Origin: DVEG01 sp964405435
Lineage (GTDB): Bacteria > Cyanobacteriota > Cyanobacteriia > Cyanobacteriales > Oscillatoriaceae
Reading direction: 5' to 3'
DNA: 64,000 nucleotides
Assembly: GCA_964405435.1 (NCBI GenBank)
Contig: CAYOOD010000040.1
Coordinates: 1-64,000 of the forward strand
The stretch's first letter is position 1; each line of letters starts with the position of its first letter. The position numbers and the translations under genes are program-made. A model generated the notes under the pieces. The model ran no database searches. It was not told where the DNA came from and saw only the letters and a list, made by a program, of their open reading frames with translations. Below are positions 28,392 to 36,982 of this stretch, piece by piece.

Positions 28392-29635
28392 GCTCTTGCC
28401 TCCTGATTGTTGCGATCGATCCAATCTGCTATGCCATCGGCTAAGTTTGCCAAATCAGATCGACCAAATACTTCGATTTTCTTATCGGGTATTGCGAACT
28501 TGATGTCATCTTTTATCCAGGCAGGTTTATCGTAACAGCAAACGAGGGCGACTCGCGCTTCATCCCCGCCGAGCTGTCGAGCCCGCAAGTGTGCTTCAAA
28601 GAGTTTCATTTTACACAATTCTTTGGTGCTGCTAGTCGTGCAAGAGATAGCAAAGAGCTGATAGCCTTTAATGAAAGCAACGTCAAACTCAAACCTCGGA
28701 TATTTACTGCGATGTTGAGGATCGTAGATGTGGAAGGACATCATGCTTTCTTTTATTTTAAACTCGTCGTGAATTTCTTTGACTTGCTGCAAGACATAAC
28801 TCTCCATCCAAGTGCCATCCAGCCATTCACAAACCTGGGTTAAATTGTCAAATCCTTTTTTCTGGGTGACATCTAGGCGCAGTTCGCGATCGGAAGCATC
28901 CAAATACGAACGCAGTACATCTATAATAGGTTGAGACAAGTCCTCTAGCTTAATGGGCGGTATTTTTTTCAGGTCTTGTTCTCTCTTCCACCGATTCTCA
29001 TTTTTTGCCTGAGAGTAGAGCTGAGTGCTACACCAAGTTCTCCACTCCTGCGCCAAGTTATTATCCAAGTGAAACTCGGCAAATTTGGCGGCTGCGTCTG
29101 GCAGCACTGGCTGAGAGCGGGGCGGCTTGTTTTTCAACCAATAGTTTTGGTTGTGAAGTTTGAACAGTTCTTCCAAAGAAAGTTCGAGAGGGACATCAAA
29201 TCGGATAGGTTCATTACCTTGGCGATCGATATATATTTTAAGGGTGCGCGAGTCGAGATAGCTAAAAAGGCTATCGGGTTTGATGTCATGCAAGGCTCGA
29301 TAGGCGTGTACTGACATGGCTTTGGTGCCGCCGGTGTAGTTCAAGCCAATGCGCCCGGTTGATAGGGATTTGGCTTTTTTCTGAATGCGATCGCGTATGT
29401 GGTAAGCGTTGGATTCGTAGTTGCCCAGATCGACTTCTACATATTGTATGCTGAAAGGCTTCCGCCCGCCATCTCCCAACAAGCAATCTTTCTGGGATTG
29501 GGTTTGCTTCGTGAACACCAGATAGACTGTCCCCCCGTCTTTCAGCAAGGTTCTAGCCGCGACATAATTGGGCAAGGGATTTTCGCCAACCAGTAAAAAC
29601 AGGTGTTCGACTTTGTAATCTTCTAAGGTAGGCAT
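28388..29635 (-). CDS. CARF-type CRISPR effector (DUF1887/Can2-Card1-like)
   Basis: 415 residues. The N-terminal CARF-like Rossmann fold has VEHLFLLVGENPLPNYVAA and RIGLNYTGGTKAMSVHAYRAL, the ligand-binding motif. The C-terminal part (about 275-400) resembles the PD-(D/E)XK domain of the DUF1887 family: FEFDVAFIKGYQLFAISCTTSSTK. In the canonical family the catalytic strand reads like ECK; here it is SCTT, so catalysis may be altered or the Lys supplied from a later position. It should bind cyclic oligoadenylates made by the adjacent Cas10-like protein. Confidence 0.8.
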   Translation of the reverse strand: MPTLEDYKVEHLFLLVGENPLPNYVAARTLLKDGGTVYLVFTKQTQSQKDCLLGDGGRKPFSIQYVEVDLGNYESNAYHIRDRIQKKAKSLSTGRIGLNYTGGTKAMSVHAYRALHDIKPDSLFSYLDSRTLKIYIDRQGNEPIRFDVPLELSLEELFKLHNQNYWLKNKPPRSQPVLPDAAAKFAEFHLDNNLAQEWRTWCSTQLYSQAKNENRWKREQDLKKIPPIKLEDLSQPIIDVLRSYLDASDRELRLDVTQKKGFDNLTQVCEWLDGTWMESYVLQQVKEIHDEFKIKESMMSFHIYDPQHRSKYPRFEFDVAFIKGYQLFAISCTTSSTKELCKMKLFEAHLRARQLGGDEARVALVCCYDKPAWIKDDIKFAIPDKKIEVFGRSDLANLADGIADWIDRNNQEARA

Positions 29636-29704
29636 GGTTCTCAGATTCTCTTTTGATGCACTTCAAGTAAAATAATAACCTTTGGGAATATTCCGATGCA
29701 AGTG

Positions 29705-29776
29705 AGGGCGAAGCAAACGGAAAAGTCAATTCTCGGTTTTACTAGCTAGATTATTCGCCCGAATGCTTCGCCCCTA
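29705..29776. repeat. GGGGCGAAGCATTCG inverted-repeat element, copy 3
   Basis: Left arm GAGGGCGAAGCAAACGG is diverged and the right arm CCCGAATGCTTCGCCCCTAC is intact. Lies between the CARF gene and the P-loop NTPase gene, so it splits the CRISPR operon. Confidence 0.7.
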
Positions 29777-29814
29777 CAAATAGGGGATGCTCCTTTTCCC
29801 GCGCCCCATCTCCC

Positions 29815-30393
29815 CTACTGGCGACTCAACTGCACCAACAGCCGCGCTAGTGCAAGCACTGTAGGGCGGGTTGAAACATCTTCGCCGCGCTCTAGATGGT
29901 GAATGCTGCCTTTGAGGAGCGGCACCTCGGAGTCAATGCGATCGCTCGTTCCTGCGTAGTCGCTGTGCAGGATGGCAATAATTTTCAGGTTGAGTTCATT
30001 GCAAAAGTCTACCCATTCGGGGACTCGGTTCATATCCCCTGCCAAAATTACTGCATGAGTCGCTGAAGCCACAATTAGCCGATTTTTATCGTCTATTTTA
30101 CCGCCTATGTCAACAATCGTGAGAGGTTCATTGGTATTCTCTACATGCTTTGCTTTCACGATCGCAAATTTTTGGGTAAATTTAGATTTATACTCGGCTT
30201 TCAACTTCTGCGCCAATTCCGGATCGCGTCGGGCTGTTGCGGAATACCAAGCGCCCTCCCCATCCGGGCAACCAGTCAGGAAATAAGGATAGGGCGCATG
30301 TCCTGCGCGATGAAACACCATAATTGCTTCTTTTAAGCCTTCTCGCAGGCAAGATTTCCCGGAATGCGGGGGGCCACACAAGACTACTTTCAC
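29815..30393 (-). CDS. P-loop NTPase next to csx3
   Basis: 192 residues. Walker A GPPHSGKS at the very N-terminus and a Walker B-like hydrophobic strand LTIVDIGGKID. In several cyanobacteria a similar NTPase is fused to Csx3 (Csx3-AAA); here the two are separate neighbouring genes. The nucleotide-dependent role is unknown, perhaps control of ring-nuclease activity. Confidence 0.78.
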   Translation of the reverse strand: MKVVLCGPPHSGKSCLREGLKEAIMVFHRAGHAPYPYFLTGCPDGEGAWYSATARRDPELAQKLKAEYKSKFTQKFAIVKAKHVENTNEPLTIVDIGGKIDDKNRLIVASATHAVILAGDMNRVPEWVDFCNELNLKIIAILHSDYAGTSDRIDSEVPLLKGSIHHLERGEDVSTRPTVLALARLLVQLSRQ

Positions 30394-30441
30394 TTTGGCT
30401 CTCCTATTGAATTGGCGTTAATTGGCGTCTGGTTGTGGCGA

Positions 30442-30762
30442 CTATTCAATGACATCGCCGAGCTTGTAAGCAGGGTTGTGGCTAATGCAAACGACATACT
30501 TACTCGTGCCTTTTTCTCCTAGCTTCGGATCGAAAACGGCGATCGCTCCATATAAGTGAGCGACTTTGTGAGCGATGACATAACAGGCAGGGACAGATGC
30601 CGGCCCGTTAATTTTCAGCAGCGCTCCGCCTGAGAGTTCGCCAGATTCCGTCATTTCATCCAACCGCGCCGCCGCGTCTCTGACGATTTGGTCGTTTTGG
30701 GCAGGTTCTCCGAATCCGATTTTCAATATCTCGCCGTGGAGTTCGATGTTGAAACTGGTCAT
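30442..30762 (-). CDS. csx3: Csx3 (Crn3) ring nuclease
   Basis: About 106 residues from MTSFNIELHGEILKIGFG. The LKINGPASVPACYVIAHKVAHLYGAIAVFDPKLG block matches the Csx3 family, with the conserved His of AHKVAHL and Asp of FDPK. Csx3 degrades cyclic tetra-adenylate as a tetrameric sandwich, ending the type III signal. Other starts at 30804 and 30792 are possible. It is the first gene of the leftward CRISPR block. Confidence 0.88.
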   Translation of the reverse strand: MTSFNIELHGEILKIGFGEPAQNDQIVRDAAARLDEMTESGELSGGALLKINGPASVPACYVIAHKVAHLYGAIAVFDPKLGEKGTSKYVVCISHNPAYKLGDVIE

Positions 30763-30804
30763 CTGTTTTTCTCGCGCAACATTTAAAGCCATTCTACACC
30801 CCAT

Positions 30805-31097
30805 ATAGAAGAGGGGTTTTCCAATAAATCTGACGGGAAGGGGCCAAATATCTGCCTGCGATCGGGGTGTTGGGTATCGGGTGAAGGCGAAGAAGAGGCG
30901 CTTTAGCGCTTACTACGAACGGGCGTTTTAGCGCCTACTCCGAACGGGCGCTTTAGCGCCTACTCCGAACAGGGTATTACACCAAGATTATAAAAAAGTC
31001 AATAGAAAAATTATTTAATTTTTACGGGACATGCCCTTGGCGACTCCTCCCGAAAGCAAGGGAGAGCCGGGAGGAGTCGCCGCGCGCGCAAGTAAAA
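30805..31097. other. intergenic with tandem palindromic repeat
   Basis: This gap between the csx3 gene and the RHH gene holds the tandem repeat described separately and an AT-rich stretch at 30975-31025. The CRISPR operon promoter should lie here but no clear -10/-35 pair is visible. GACTCCTCCCGAAAG/GGGAGGAGTC at 31042-31080 forms a hairpin. Confidence 0.5.
30897..30970. repeat. tandem GGCGCTTTAGCGCC repeats
   Basis: Three tandem copies of a roughly 25-base unit GGCGCTTTAGCGCCTACTCC plus GAACG. Each unit carries its own palindrome. A degenerate related sequence (GTAAGCGCGCCAGCGCTTAC) lies at 48043-48062. Confidence 0.75.
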
Positions 31098-31433
31098 CTA
31101 ACAGGCCAAACTGTCGTGACTGAGGGGAACCATATCCCCGTTGCTCGTGAGTCCTAATAACATCTGCTCTTGGGGTCGAATAATTTTGCCGGTTAGGACA
31201 CAGCGTTCTTCCCGCTCTGCTGTTGCGGGGATGCTCGCCCGGATGTCGGATCTGGCAAATTTCGGTCGATACGAGCCTGATTTCTGCTGGACGTAGTTCC
31301 AGAGCAAGTCTCGAATCAGGGCTTGATATCCCTGCCCTCCAGCCAGCTCCTTGAGTTTTTCCTTGAGTTCTCGCTCCAGGCGGATGCTGGTGACTTCCAT
31401 CTCGGTCGTGGGAGTGCGGGTGAGGGTGTGCAT
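31098..31433 (-). CDS. ribbon-helix-helix DNA-binding protein
   Basis: About 111 residues from MHTLTRTPTTEM. Residues 10-50 have a CopG/Arc-type RHH pattern: EVTSIRLERELKEKLKELAG followed by a second helix YQALIRDLLWNYVQQK. The C-terminal tail has a small ERCVLTGKII and is conserved-looking in cyanobacteria. No toxin gene is adjacent, so it may be a free regulator. Its gene is divergent from the promoter of the next RNA. Confidence 0.75.
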   Translation of the reverse strand: MHTLTRTPTTEMEVTSIRLERELKEKLKELAGGQGYQALIRDLLWNYVQQKSGSYRPKFARSDIRASIPATAEREERCVLTGKIIRPQEQMLLGLTSNGDMVPLSHDSLAC

Positions 31434-31453
31434 AACTTTTTTCCTCCAGTGGG

Positions 31454-31482
31454 TAGACATCTGTGTAATATTAGTGTAGTAT
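31454..31482 (+). promoter_or_regulatory. sigma70 promoter, TAGACA-17-TAGTAT
   Basis: TAGACA (31454-31459) and TAGTAT (31477-31482) with 17-base spacing. The stretch TGTGTAATATTAGTGTAGTATA is nearly identical to the promoter at 43201 in front of the Y-RNA operon. It would drive the structured leader and HNH gene downstream. Confidence 0.65.
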
Positions 31483-31489
31483 ATTTTCA

Positions 31490-31805
31490 GAAGCTTTCAA
31501 GTAACCGCTTTCAAAGAGTATTGCAGTGAACCTTTTGTCCATCCTCTCCCACTTATGGCATTCCGCCCGCCGCTCCGGCGGACAGGCAGGCGCAAACAGT
31601 AGCCTCTGGACGGTTGCTGTGGCCGAAAAATGCCGATTTAACGGTGGCGATCGCTCGCCTGTTCAAGGCGCAGAGATTGAAAATCACTTTCAGGGTGCGG
31701 GCTATCTGCCAGAGGCAGGAGCGCAATTAAACGAGCAAAGCGGGAGGTACAGGCATGAAGGTGCTGTACCGATATAGGACGAAAAGACCGAAACAGGACT
31801 TTATC
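31490..31805 (+). ncRNA. candidate structured RNA ahead of HNH gene
   Basis: About 315 bases follow the promoter without a credible gene. A long-range helix GCCTCTGG (31602-31609) with CCAGAGGC (31709-31716) is extended by GCGC/GCGC (31590-31593 with 31721-31724). A local hairpin GGTACAG/CTGTACC spans 31746-31770. A terminator follows at 31806. I do not recognise a known class; it is not RNase P, tmRNA or SRP RNA by motif. A HEARO/omega-type guide RNA is conceivable because of the gene behind it. Confidence 0.5.
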
Positions 31806-31843
31806 AACCCCCGCTTCTGACTCAGGAAAGCGGGGGTTGTTTT
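31806..31843 (+). terminator. rho-independent terminator
   Basis: An 11-bp perfect hairpin AACCCCCGCTT/AAGCGGGGGTT with loop CTGACTCAGGA, followed by GTTTT. It ends 16 bases before the HNH start, so it would end the leader RNA or act as an attenuator of the HNH gene. Confidence 0.8.
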
Positions 31844-31858
31844 ATAAGGAGTTGAGCC

Positions 31859-32374
31859 GTGACTAGCGTACCTGACATATTGGGAAGGTCGGTGGTAGTG
31901 TTCTCCCAGAACTACTTGCCACTCACCCGCGTCAACATCAAGCGGGCGATTGTTCTATTAGTGAGCGACAAAGCCGAACCAGTGGATTTCGGAGGTGGCA
32001 ACCGTTGGGCAGTGCGATCGGCTAGCAGCCTCCTGTATGTGCCGGAACACATCCGCCTGACTGTCGCGAGCGCTGAGCGAATCTGGAAAATTCCACCGGT
32101 CAACCGGCGGGAAGTGCTGCGGCGAGATCGCCACACCTGCCAATACTGCGGCAGTACGAAACACCTGACGCTCGATCACGTCATTCCGCGATCGAAAGGC
32201 GGGCAACATTCCTGGGATAACGTAGTTGCCGCCTGCGATCGCTGCAACGCCTTCAAGGGCGATCGCACCCCCCTGCAAGCTGGGATGCCCCTGAGCTCCC
32301 TGCCCAAGCCACCCATGCACCCGGCTGTCGCCTTTGCGGAACAGTTCTGGAGCGAACAACAGCTCAGGGAGTAA
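31859..32374 (+). CDS. PLMP-like/HNH protein
   Basis: 171 residues, GTG start with AAGGAG upstream. Residues 11-45 (VVVFSQNYLPLTRVNIKRAI...KAEPVDF) fit the PLMP-type pattern x-PL-x-R-A-x-L-L-x-K-A found at the N-terminus of IscB/IshB proteins. An HNH nuclease follows: CQYCGSTKHLTLDHVIPRSKGG...NVVAACDRCNAFKGDR, with both CxxC pairs and the HV...N residues. No RuvC domain. Cyanobacteria carry many such proteins; function unknown. The structured RNA directly upstream makes an RNA-guided origin worth testing. Confidence 0.8.
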   Translation: MTSVPDILGRSVVVFSQNYLPLTRVNIKRAIVLLVSDKAEPVDFGGGNRWAVRSASSLLYVPEHIRLTVASAERIWKIPPVNRREVLRRDRHTCQYCGSTKHLTLDHVIPRSKGGQHSWDNVVAACDRCNAFKGDRTPLQAGMPLSSLPKPPMHPAVAFAEQFWSEQQLRE

Positions 32375-32507
32375 GAAGAAAGCCTTCAAGGGTGAAGGGT
32401 GACGCATTCTAGCGCGCTTGTTCAGAGCATTTCACGATTCACACTTGACGCTTTCTCCACCTCCCCCGAAGCCGAAGAGCATTCAAAATCACGGGAGAAA
32501 ACCGGTA

Positions 32508-32906
32508 ATGCTGAAGTTCACCTACACCGAAACAGGCATTGATATAGAGCGTCTGGCTCAATCCCTCGAGGAATTGGTTGCAGGACGAGTGATTCTAGCG
32601 ATGCGAACTGGGCAGCGTCTGTGCGTCGAGCCCAGCGCGGCGTCGTTTCTGCTCCCTGCCGACTTGCCGGGGCTGCACTATCTGGAAACTGAGGCACGGC
32701 TGGACGGCAATAAGGCGATCGCCCTGTATCCTGCCGATGCAGAATACGTCGAAGTCAGCCTTCGAGGTACATGGATAACGTCAGATCCCGAGGGGGCTTC
32801 AGGGGTGTTGGTGACGGCTCTGAGCTATAAAGCTGAATTCTTCATCCTCAAACTCTGGGAAGAAGCTCGCAACGGCGTTTCCTTGCTGAAGGAAGTCGGT
32901 GAATAA
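32508..32906 (+). CDS. conserved cyanobacterial protein, unknown
   Basis: About 132 residues from MLKFTYTETGIDIERLAQ. Mixed alpha/beta, no signal peptide or known catalytic motif. I prefer ATG 32508 over 32418, because the extra 30 residues are rich in Pro and derived from repeat-like DNA. It is in the same direction as the HNH gene and ends before a bidirectional palindrome. Confidence 0.7.
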   Translation: MLKFTYTETGIDIERLAQSLEELVAGRVILAMRTGQRLCVEPSAASFLLPADLPGLHYLETEARLDGNKAIALYPADAEYVEVSLRGTWITSDPEGASGVLVTALSYKAEFFILKLWEEARNGVSLLKEVGE

Positions 32907-32922
32907 GCGAGCGATCGCCAAA

Positions 32923-32955
32923 GAAACCCGGTTTTTTTCAAGAACCCGGGTTTCT
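32923..32955. repeat. GAAACCCGG palindrome (possible terminator)
   Basis: GAAACCCGGTTTTTTTCAAG facing ACCCGGGTTTC between convergent genes. Strong hairpin with T-runs, so it may terminate both. Confidence 0.7.
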
Positions 32956-32970
32956 CAATCTGACATGTCT

Positions 32971-33714
32971 TTATCTGAAAAAATCTCGATGGCTGAGACG
33001 GCAAGCAGTGTCGTAGATGGCAGCCAATTGTCGAATAACCTCAACTTCTCGCTCGTCAGTGGGTTGAGTTTTTAGTTCCGGCTTACTCCTGATGACCGTA
33101 TTTGAACGAATCAACCCGTCAAAAATTCCTTTTTTGATTCCGATCCGGGTATTTTTCGGCATTTCAATTAAACAGAAATCGCTGCCAAACATTCTTTCCC
33201 ATTTCAACATTTTTTCTCGATATACAATCTCCCACTTAGCACAGAGAACTTTCAAAACCTCTTCAGGAGTTTCTAAAAAAATATCTTGCGTCAAACAGGT
33301 GACTCGTTCTGGCGCAACTTCCAGACTCTTTTTCAATAAATTAAAAGCGTGCTGGTAAGAAATCAGAAAAAAATTTAAATTTTCATAACCGCATTTCAAC
33401 CACGAACGCCAGGTAGAGAGCGGCTCTCGAAAAAGAAAAACCTGATCGGTATTTTTTATTAACTCTTGCACGGGAAATATAACTAACTGAGACGTCTGGA
33501 GGCGGCGAGAGCCTATAGTCTCCTTAAAAATAAGAGCTCTTGCCCCCAGAGGAGTTTCCAAAAAAATGCGATAATTTTCAACCCCCCGACGGAGAATGCC
33601 ATATTTTATCGGCTGGTGAACCACTCTCAGGGTTTCATCTTGAGCCAAACAATTTTCTAAAGTCGTTGAAGCACATCGACAAGGACTGATAATAACTTTT
33701 CGCGCAATCACCAT
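32971..33714 (-). CDS. sulfotransferase-like protein
   Basis: 247 residues. The N-terminal PAPS-binding 5'-phosphosulfate motif region reads KVIISPCRCASTTLENCL, and the 3'-phosphate site is like VFLFREPLSTWRSWLK. These two blocks define the P-loop sulfotransferase fold. Start ATG 33714. No catalytic partner nearby. Acceptor unknown. Confidence 0.78.
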   Translation of the reverse strand: MVIARKVIISPCRCASTTLENCLAQDETLRVVHQPIKYGILRRGVENYRIFLETPLGARALIFKETIGSRRLQTSQLVIFPVQELIKNTDQVFLFREPLSTWRSWLKCGYENLNFFLISYQHAFNLLKKSLEVAPERVTCLTQDIFLETPEEVLKVLCAKWEIVYREKMLKWERMFGSDFCLIEMPKNTRIGIKKGIFDGLIRSNTVIRSKPELKTQPTDEREVEVIRQLAAIYDTACRLSHRDFFR

Positions 33715-34094
33715 AGGCTGTGCAAGAAATCCGGGTAGTCAACCAACTCATATATTCTACAGAAAGCTCCAACAATGAATCAACTCTCTCTTCTCTCTCC
33801 CTGCTTCTCTTCTTTCCTCTGTGCCCTCTGCGTCCTCTGCGGTTCGATTAAAAATGCTCCCTACTCTTCCGTCAAACCCTAGCAGCTAGTAAAATCAGAG
33901 AGCGATCGCCCCGGGCAGCCGAACTTTTGAGCCAGCATTCCCCGCGCCTGTCCGTTGCTTGCCCCCGCTGAAATCTTAATAATTGCTTTATAAACTTCCT
34001 TTCATCCTTCCTATAGATTTTCACTGAGAAGAAAAATGCTAGAAGTATTTTGAGGTGTTCCTCGCAGAGGATAACATTCAATAACATTCAAACG
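33715..34094. other. intergenic between sulfotransferase-like gene and malQ
   Basis: About 380 bases between divergent genes. It carries CTCTCTCTTCTCTCTCCCTG-like polypyrimidine and the CTCTGTGCCCTCTGCGTCCTCTGCGG motif often seen as repeat in this genome. No gene. Confidence 0.5.
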
Positions 34095-35654
34095 ATGGAA
34101 TTTCAACGAAAGAGCGGCATTTTGCTGCATCCAACCTCCTTACCCGGGCCGCACGGCATCGGCGATTTAGGCGATAGCGCCTATGCGTTTCTCGATTTCC
34201 TCAGCGCCAGCAAGCAAGGGATCTGGCAGGTATTGCCCCTAGGTCCGACCGGTTACGGAGACTCGCCGTATCAGTGCGTTTCTTCTTTTGCCGGGAATCC
34301 CTTGCTGATTAGCCTCGATCGCCTGGTGCCACTGGGGCTGCTGTCTGAAGAAGAAGCAGCGCCGGATGAAGATTTGCCAGAGGATCGCGTCAGCTACGGC
34401 GCGGTTATCGACTTCAAAACCCAGCGCTTGCAAAAAGCTTACAATCAATTCCGCGCCGCGCCGACAAGGCAGCACCCGCTCCTGCACCGACTGTTTGACG
34501 AATTTTGCCTTTCTCAGGCTGACTGGCTGGAAGATTACGCCCTGTACATGGCACTGAAAGCCGAACACGGTTTGCAGTGCTGGGTGAATTGGCATCCCAA
34601 TTTGGTGCGGCGCAAGCCAGAAGATTTGGCACTGGCGAGAGAACGCCTAAAAGAGGCGATCGACTACTACCGCTTCGTGCAGTGGCTTTTCTTCCAGCAG
34701 TGGCAAGACTTGCGCCACGAAGCCCGATCGCGCGGCATTCAGATCGTTGGAGACATCCCCATATTTGTCGCCTACGACAGCGCCGACGTTTGGGCAAACC
34801 AGCATTTATTCTACCTCGACGAAAACGGCTACCAAACCGTCGTCGCAGGCGTGCCGCCGGATTATTTCAGCGCCACCGGGCAGCGCTGGGGCAATCCCCT
34901 CTATCGCTGGGATGTCATGGCGCAAGACGGGTATCAGTGGTGGATTCGCCGGGTTCGGGCGACGCTGGAGCTAGTAGATATTACCCGCATCGATCACTTT
35001 CGCGGTTTGGAGGCATACTGGGAAATTCCCGCCTGGGAGCCGACTGCGATGAATGGTCAGTGGGTAAAAGGCCCGGGGGCAGCGTTTTTTGAAGCGATGC
35101 AGAAAGCACTGGGGAACAATTTGCCTTTCATTGCCGAGGATTTGGGGGTGATTACCCAGGAAGTCAACGACTTACGCGAGCAATTCGGGCTGCCGGGAAT
35201 GCGGATCTTGCAGTTTGCTTTCGGCTCGGATACCAGTGCCAATCATTTCTTGCCCCACTGCTACGATCGCAATTCCGTTGTCTATACCGGCACCCACGAC
35301 AACGAAACGATTGTCGGATGGTTCAGCCGCAGCGATACTAGCGGCACGACGGACGATCTCGAAACGGTTCTAAGAGAGCGTCACCGCGCCAAACGCTATG
35401 CCGATGTCGAGAATCCGGCTCAGGCTCACTGGGATTTTATTCGGCTGGCGTGGATGTCGGTGGCGAATTTCGCGATCGCTCCGGTGCAGGATATTTTGGG
35501 GCTGGGCAATGAAGCGCGGATGAATAATCCTGCTGGCGGCAGTGATAACTGGCAGTGGCGTCTGCGATCGGGATTGCTGAGCGAGGATATCGCCATTCGG
35601 CTGGCTGAGCTAACCGAGCTGTACGGGCGCGCTGGAAATTCCGGCTGCGCGTGA
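34095..35654 (+). CDS. malQ: 4-alpha-glucanotransferase (amylomaltase)
   Basis: 519 residues. GH77 signature from the start: GILLHPTSLPGPHGIGDLG; DIPIFVAYDSADVW (first catalytic acid region), ITRIDHFRGLEAYWEIP, PFIAEDLGVI with the acid/base Glu, and YTGTHDNETIVGW. Disproportionates maltooligosaccharides in glycogen turnover. Start ATG 34095 fits the family. Stand-alone gene. Confidence 0.96.
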   Translation: MEFQRKSGILLHPTSLPGPHGIGDLGDSAYAFLDFLSASKQGIWQVLPLGPTGYGDSPYQCVSSFAGNPLLISLDRLVPLGLLSEEEAAPDEDLPEDRVSYGAVIDFKTQRLQKAYNQFRAAPTRQHPLLHRLFDEFCLSQADWLEDYALYMALKAEHGLQCWVNWHPNLVRRKPEDLALARERLKEAIDYYRFVQWLFFQQWQDLRHEARSRGIQIVGDIPIFVAYDSADVWANQHLFYLDENGYQTVVAGVPPDYFSATGQRWGNPLYRWDVMAQDGYQWWIRRVRATLELVDITRIDHFRGLEAYWEIPAWEPTAMNGQWVKGPGAAFFEAMQKALGNNLPFIAEDLGVITQEVNDLREQFGLPGMRILQFAFGSDTSANHFLPHCYDRNSVVYTGTHDNETIVGWFSRSDTSGTTDDLETVLRERHRAKRYADVENPAQAHWDFIRLAWMSVANFAIAPVQDILGLGNEARMNNPAGGSDNWQWRLRSGLLSEDIAIRLAELTELYGRAGNSGCA

Positions 35655-36027
35655 GGAAAGAAAATATAACGTCCGCATCGCGATCCCAGGGGTGGCCACC
35701 TGGCTGCCCTTTTTAGAAATCCGGTTTCTCAAAGAAACCGGGCTTCTGGCACCGACGTTCCCGCACAGTTCAATGGCCTTACCGGGGCCACACAACAGCC
35801 GATTTTTCTCATTTCCGGAAGAACGCTTCTATACAAAACCTTTCAAAAAGCGGTATTTTTAAAAGTTATTTAATCGGAAGTCAAAAAATAGTAGCTCTGG
35901 CTGTCGGGGCGCGCGGGGGGGAGAATGACGGTTAATCCATCGGACATGAGGGGGATGCAGCCCTTTTAAGATTGAATAGCGCAGTCAGCTAAATGCTGCT
36001 GCGCCGTTGAGAGAAAAACATTTTTAT
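35655..36027. other. intergenic with GAAACCCGG palindrome
   Basis: Contains the imperfect inverted repeat GAAATCCGGTTTCTC/AAGAAACCGGGCTTC at 35716-35746 just behind malQ, possibly its terminator. The rest shows no gene. Confidence 0.5.
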
Positions 36028-36237
36028 TTAATCGACAACTTTTAACAATCCCATTTGCAGGCGTTCAAAAACTCGTTTTATTTTGCGGCTTTCTTCCCCG
36101 CTGAGGGGATTTTCTGATGACATGGCACGCTGCAACGAAACTTGGTCAGCACGAGTAATTTTGCCAGAAGCCAAAATCCGTTCAACTACTTGAGCGATTG
36201 TGTTTTGAGGTAGAGCGCATCTGATTTGTGCATTCAT
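36028..36237 (-). CDS. small cyanobacterial protein, unknown
   Basis: 69 residues from MNAQIRCALPQ. The helical block SGKITRADQVSLQRAMSSE...SGEESRKIKRVFERLQMGLLKVVD resembles small proteins common in cyanobacteria. The upstream extension to 36318 is Arg/Pro/Gly rich and unlikely. Function unknown. Confidence 0.65.
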   Translation of the reverse strand: MNAQIRCALPQNTIAQVVERILASGKITRADQVSLQRAMSSENPLSGEESRKIKRVFERLQMGLLKVVD

Positions 36238-36629
36238 AAGGCAGTTGCTCCCCGATTGGGATTCATTTTGCGGCAGTCCACGATGCAGGTTGCTCCTCCC
36301 CGAAGGGGGCTCCCGCACAGGTCGAGGGGTTTAACCCATCATACCCTATGCCCCCAGAGATATAACACCAGCGACGCAAAAAAATCCGCATTGGTTTCGC
36401 CGGGGGATCTCCGGAATGGGAGCGCCCCCGATACCAGCGCCCACCCCAGCGGCCCCTTTTCGGTTCGGGCTAAAGGGCCACTTTTTGGACATACCCCTAT
36501 CATTTATACTACAATATGTATTTCAGAACCGATTTTTATGGCCCTTTAGGCTGTCAGCCCGTGTAAAACCTCCAAAAGCCTCTCCCTGAGTCAGTTTCAA
36601 AAAAATCAAAAAAAATTTTGTCTACCCCC
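36238..36629. other. intergenic upstream of tRNA array
   Basis: About 390 bases. Holds a GGGCTAAAGGGCCACTTTTT hairpin near 36466-36487 that could be a terminator, and an A-rich stretch near 36598-36620 just upstream of the tRNA-array promoter. Confidence 0.45.
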
Positions 36630-36659
36630 TTGACACTTGCTGTAGTATGTTTGTAGCAT
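36630..36659 (+). promoter_or_regulatory. promoter of the tRNA array
   Basis: TTGACA at 36630-36635 and TAGCAT at 36654-36659, 18-base spacing, followed by TATAAATG. The sequence is clearly related to the promoter at 43201 (TTGACACTTG... GTAG.AT). Confidence 0.75.
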
Positions 36660-36711
36660 ATAAATGTAAGGCGAGGGGCGAGAGCGAAAAGCCTCACCCC
36701 AAGCGAAATCC

Positions 36712-36731
36712 GAACCTTGAAAACTGAATAA
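36712..36731 (+). promoter_or_regulatory. boxA-like antitermination element
   Basis: GAACCTTGAAAACTGAATAA. The same 20-mer occurs at 43284-43303 ahead of the Y-RNA operon. A near-identical motif lies in the 16S-23S spacer of cyanobacterial rRNA operons, where it is read as boxA. It suggests antiterminated, rRNA-like transcription of this array. Confidence 0.7.
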
Positions 36732-36863
36732 GTAATGGGCCATGTCACGAAATTTGGACAAAGGCGGTTTGTAGTACAACTGGGGGACAGCCCCCTCGGG
36801 CGATTCCCCAGCGACTCAACCGCCGAAGTGTCCAAACACCAGAAGATAAACTGCTGACATCAA

Positions 36864-36937
36864 GGGGCTGTAGCTCAGTTGGTGAGAGCATCTGTCTGTC
36901 GAATAGAAGGTCGCGGGTTCGAGCCCCGTCAGCCTCG
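36864..36937 (+). tRNA. tRNA-Asp(GTC)
   Basis: Acceptor GGGGCTG/CAGCCTC, D arm, anticodon loop CTGTCGA, T loop TTCGAGC and discriminator G. CCA not encoded. First gene of the array. Confidence 0.9.
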
Positions 36938-36982
36938 CTCAGCAGTTATTAAAGAGTGAAAATCCTGTCACTCTTGTCGTAC

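Noticed and set aside
30897..30970. Possible CRISPR array near the cas genes
   Set aside because: The units are directly tandem without unique spacers and are palindromic; only three copies.
34577..35092. 171-residue frame inside malQ
   Set aside because: Alternate frame of a conserved gene, Arg-rich, no homology pattern.
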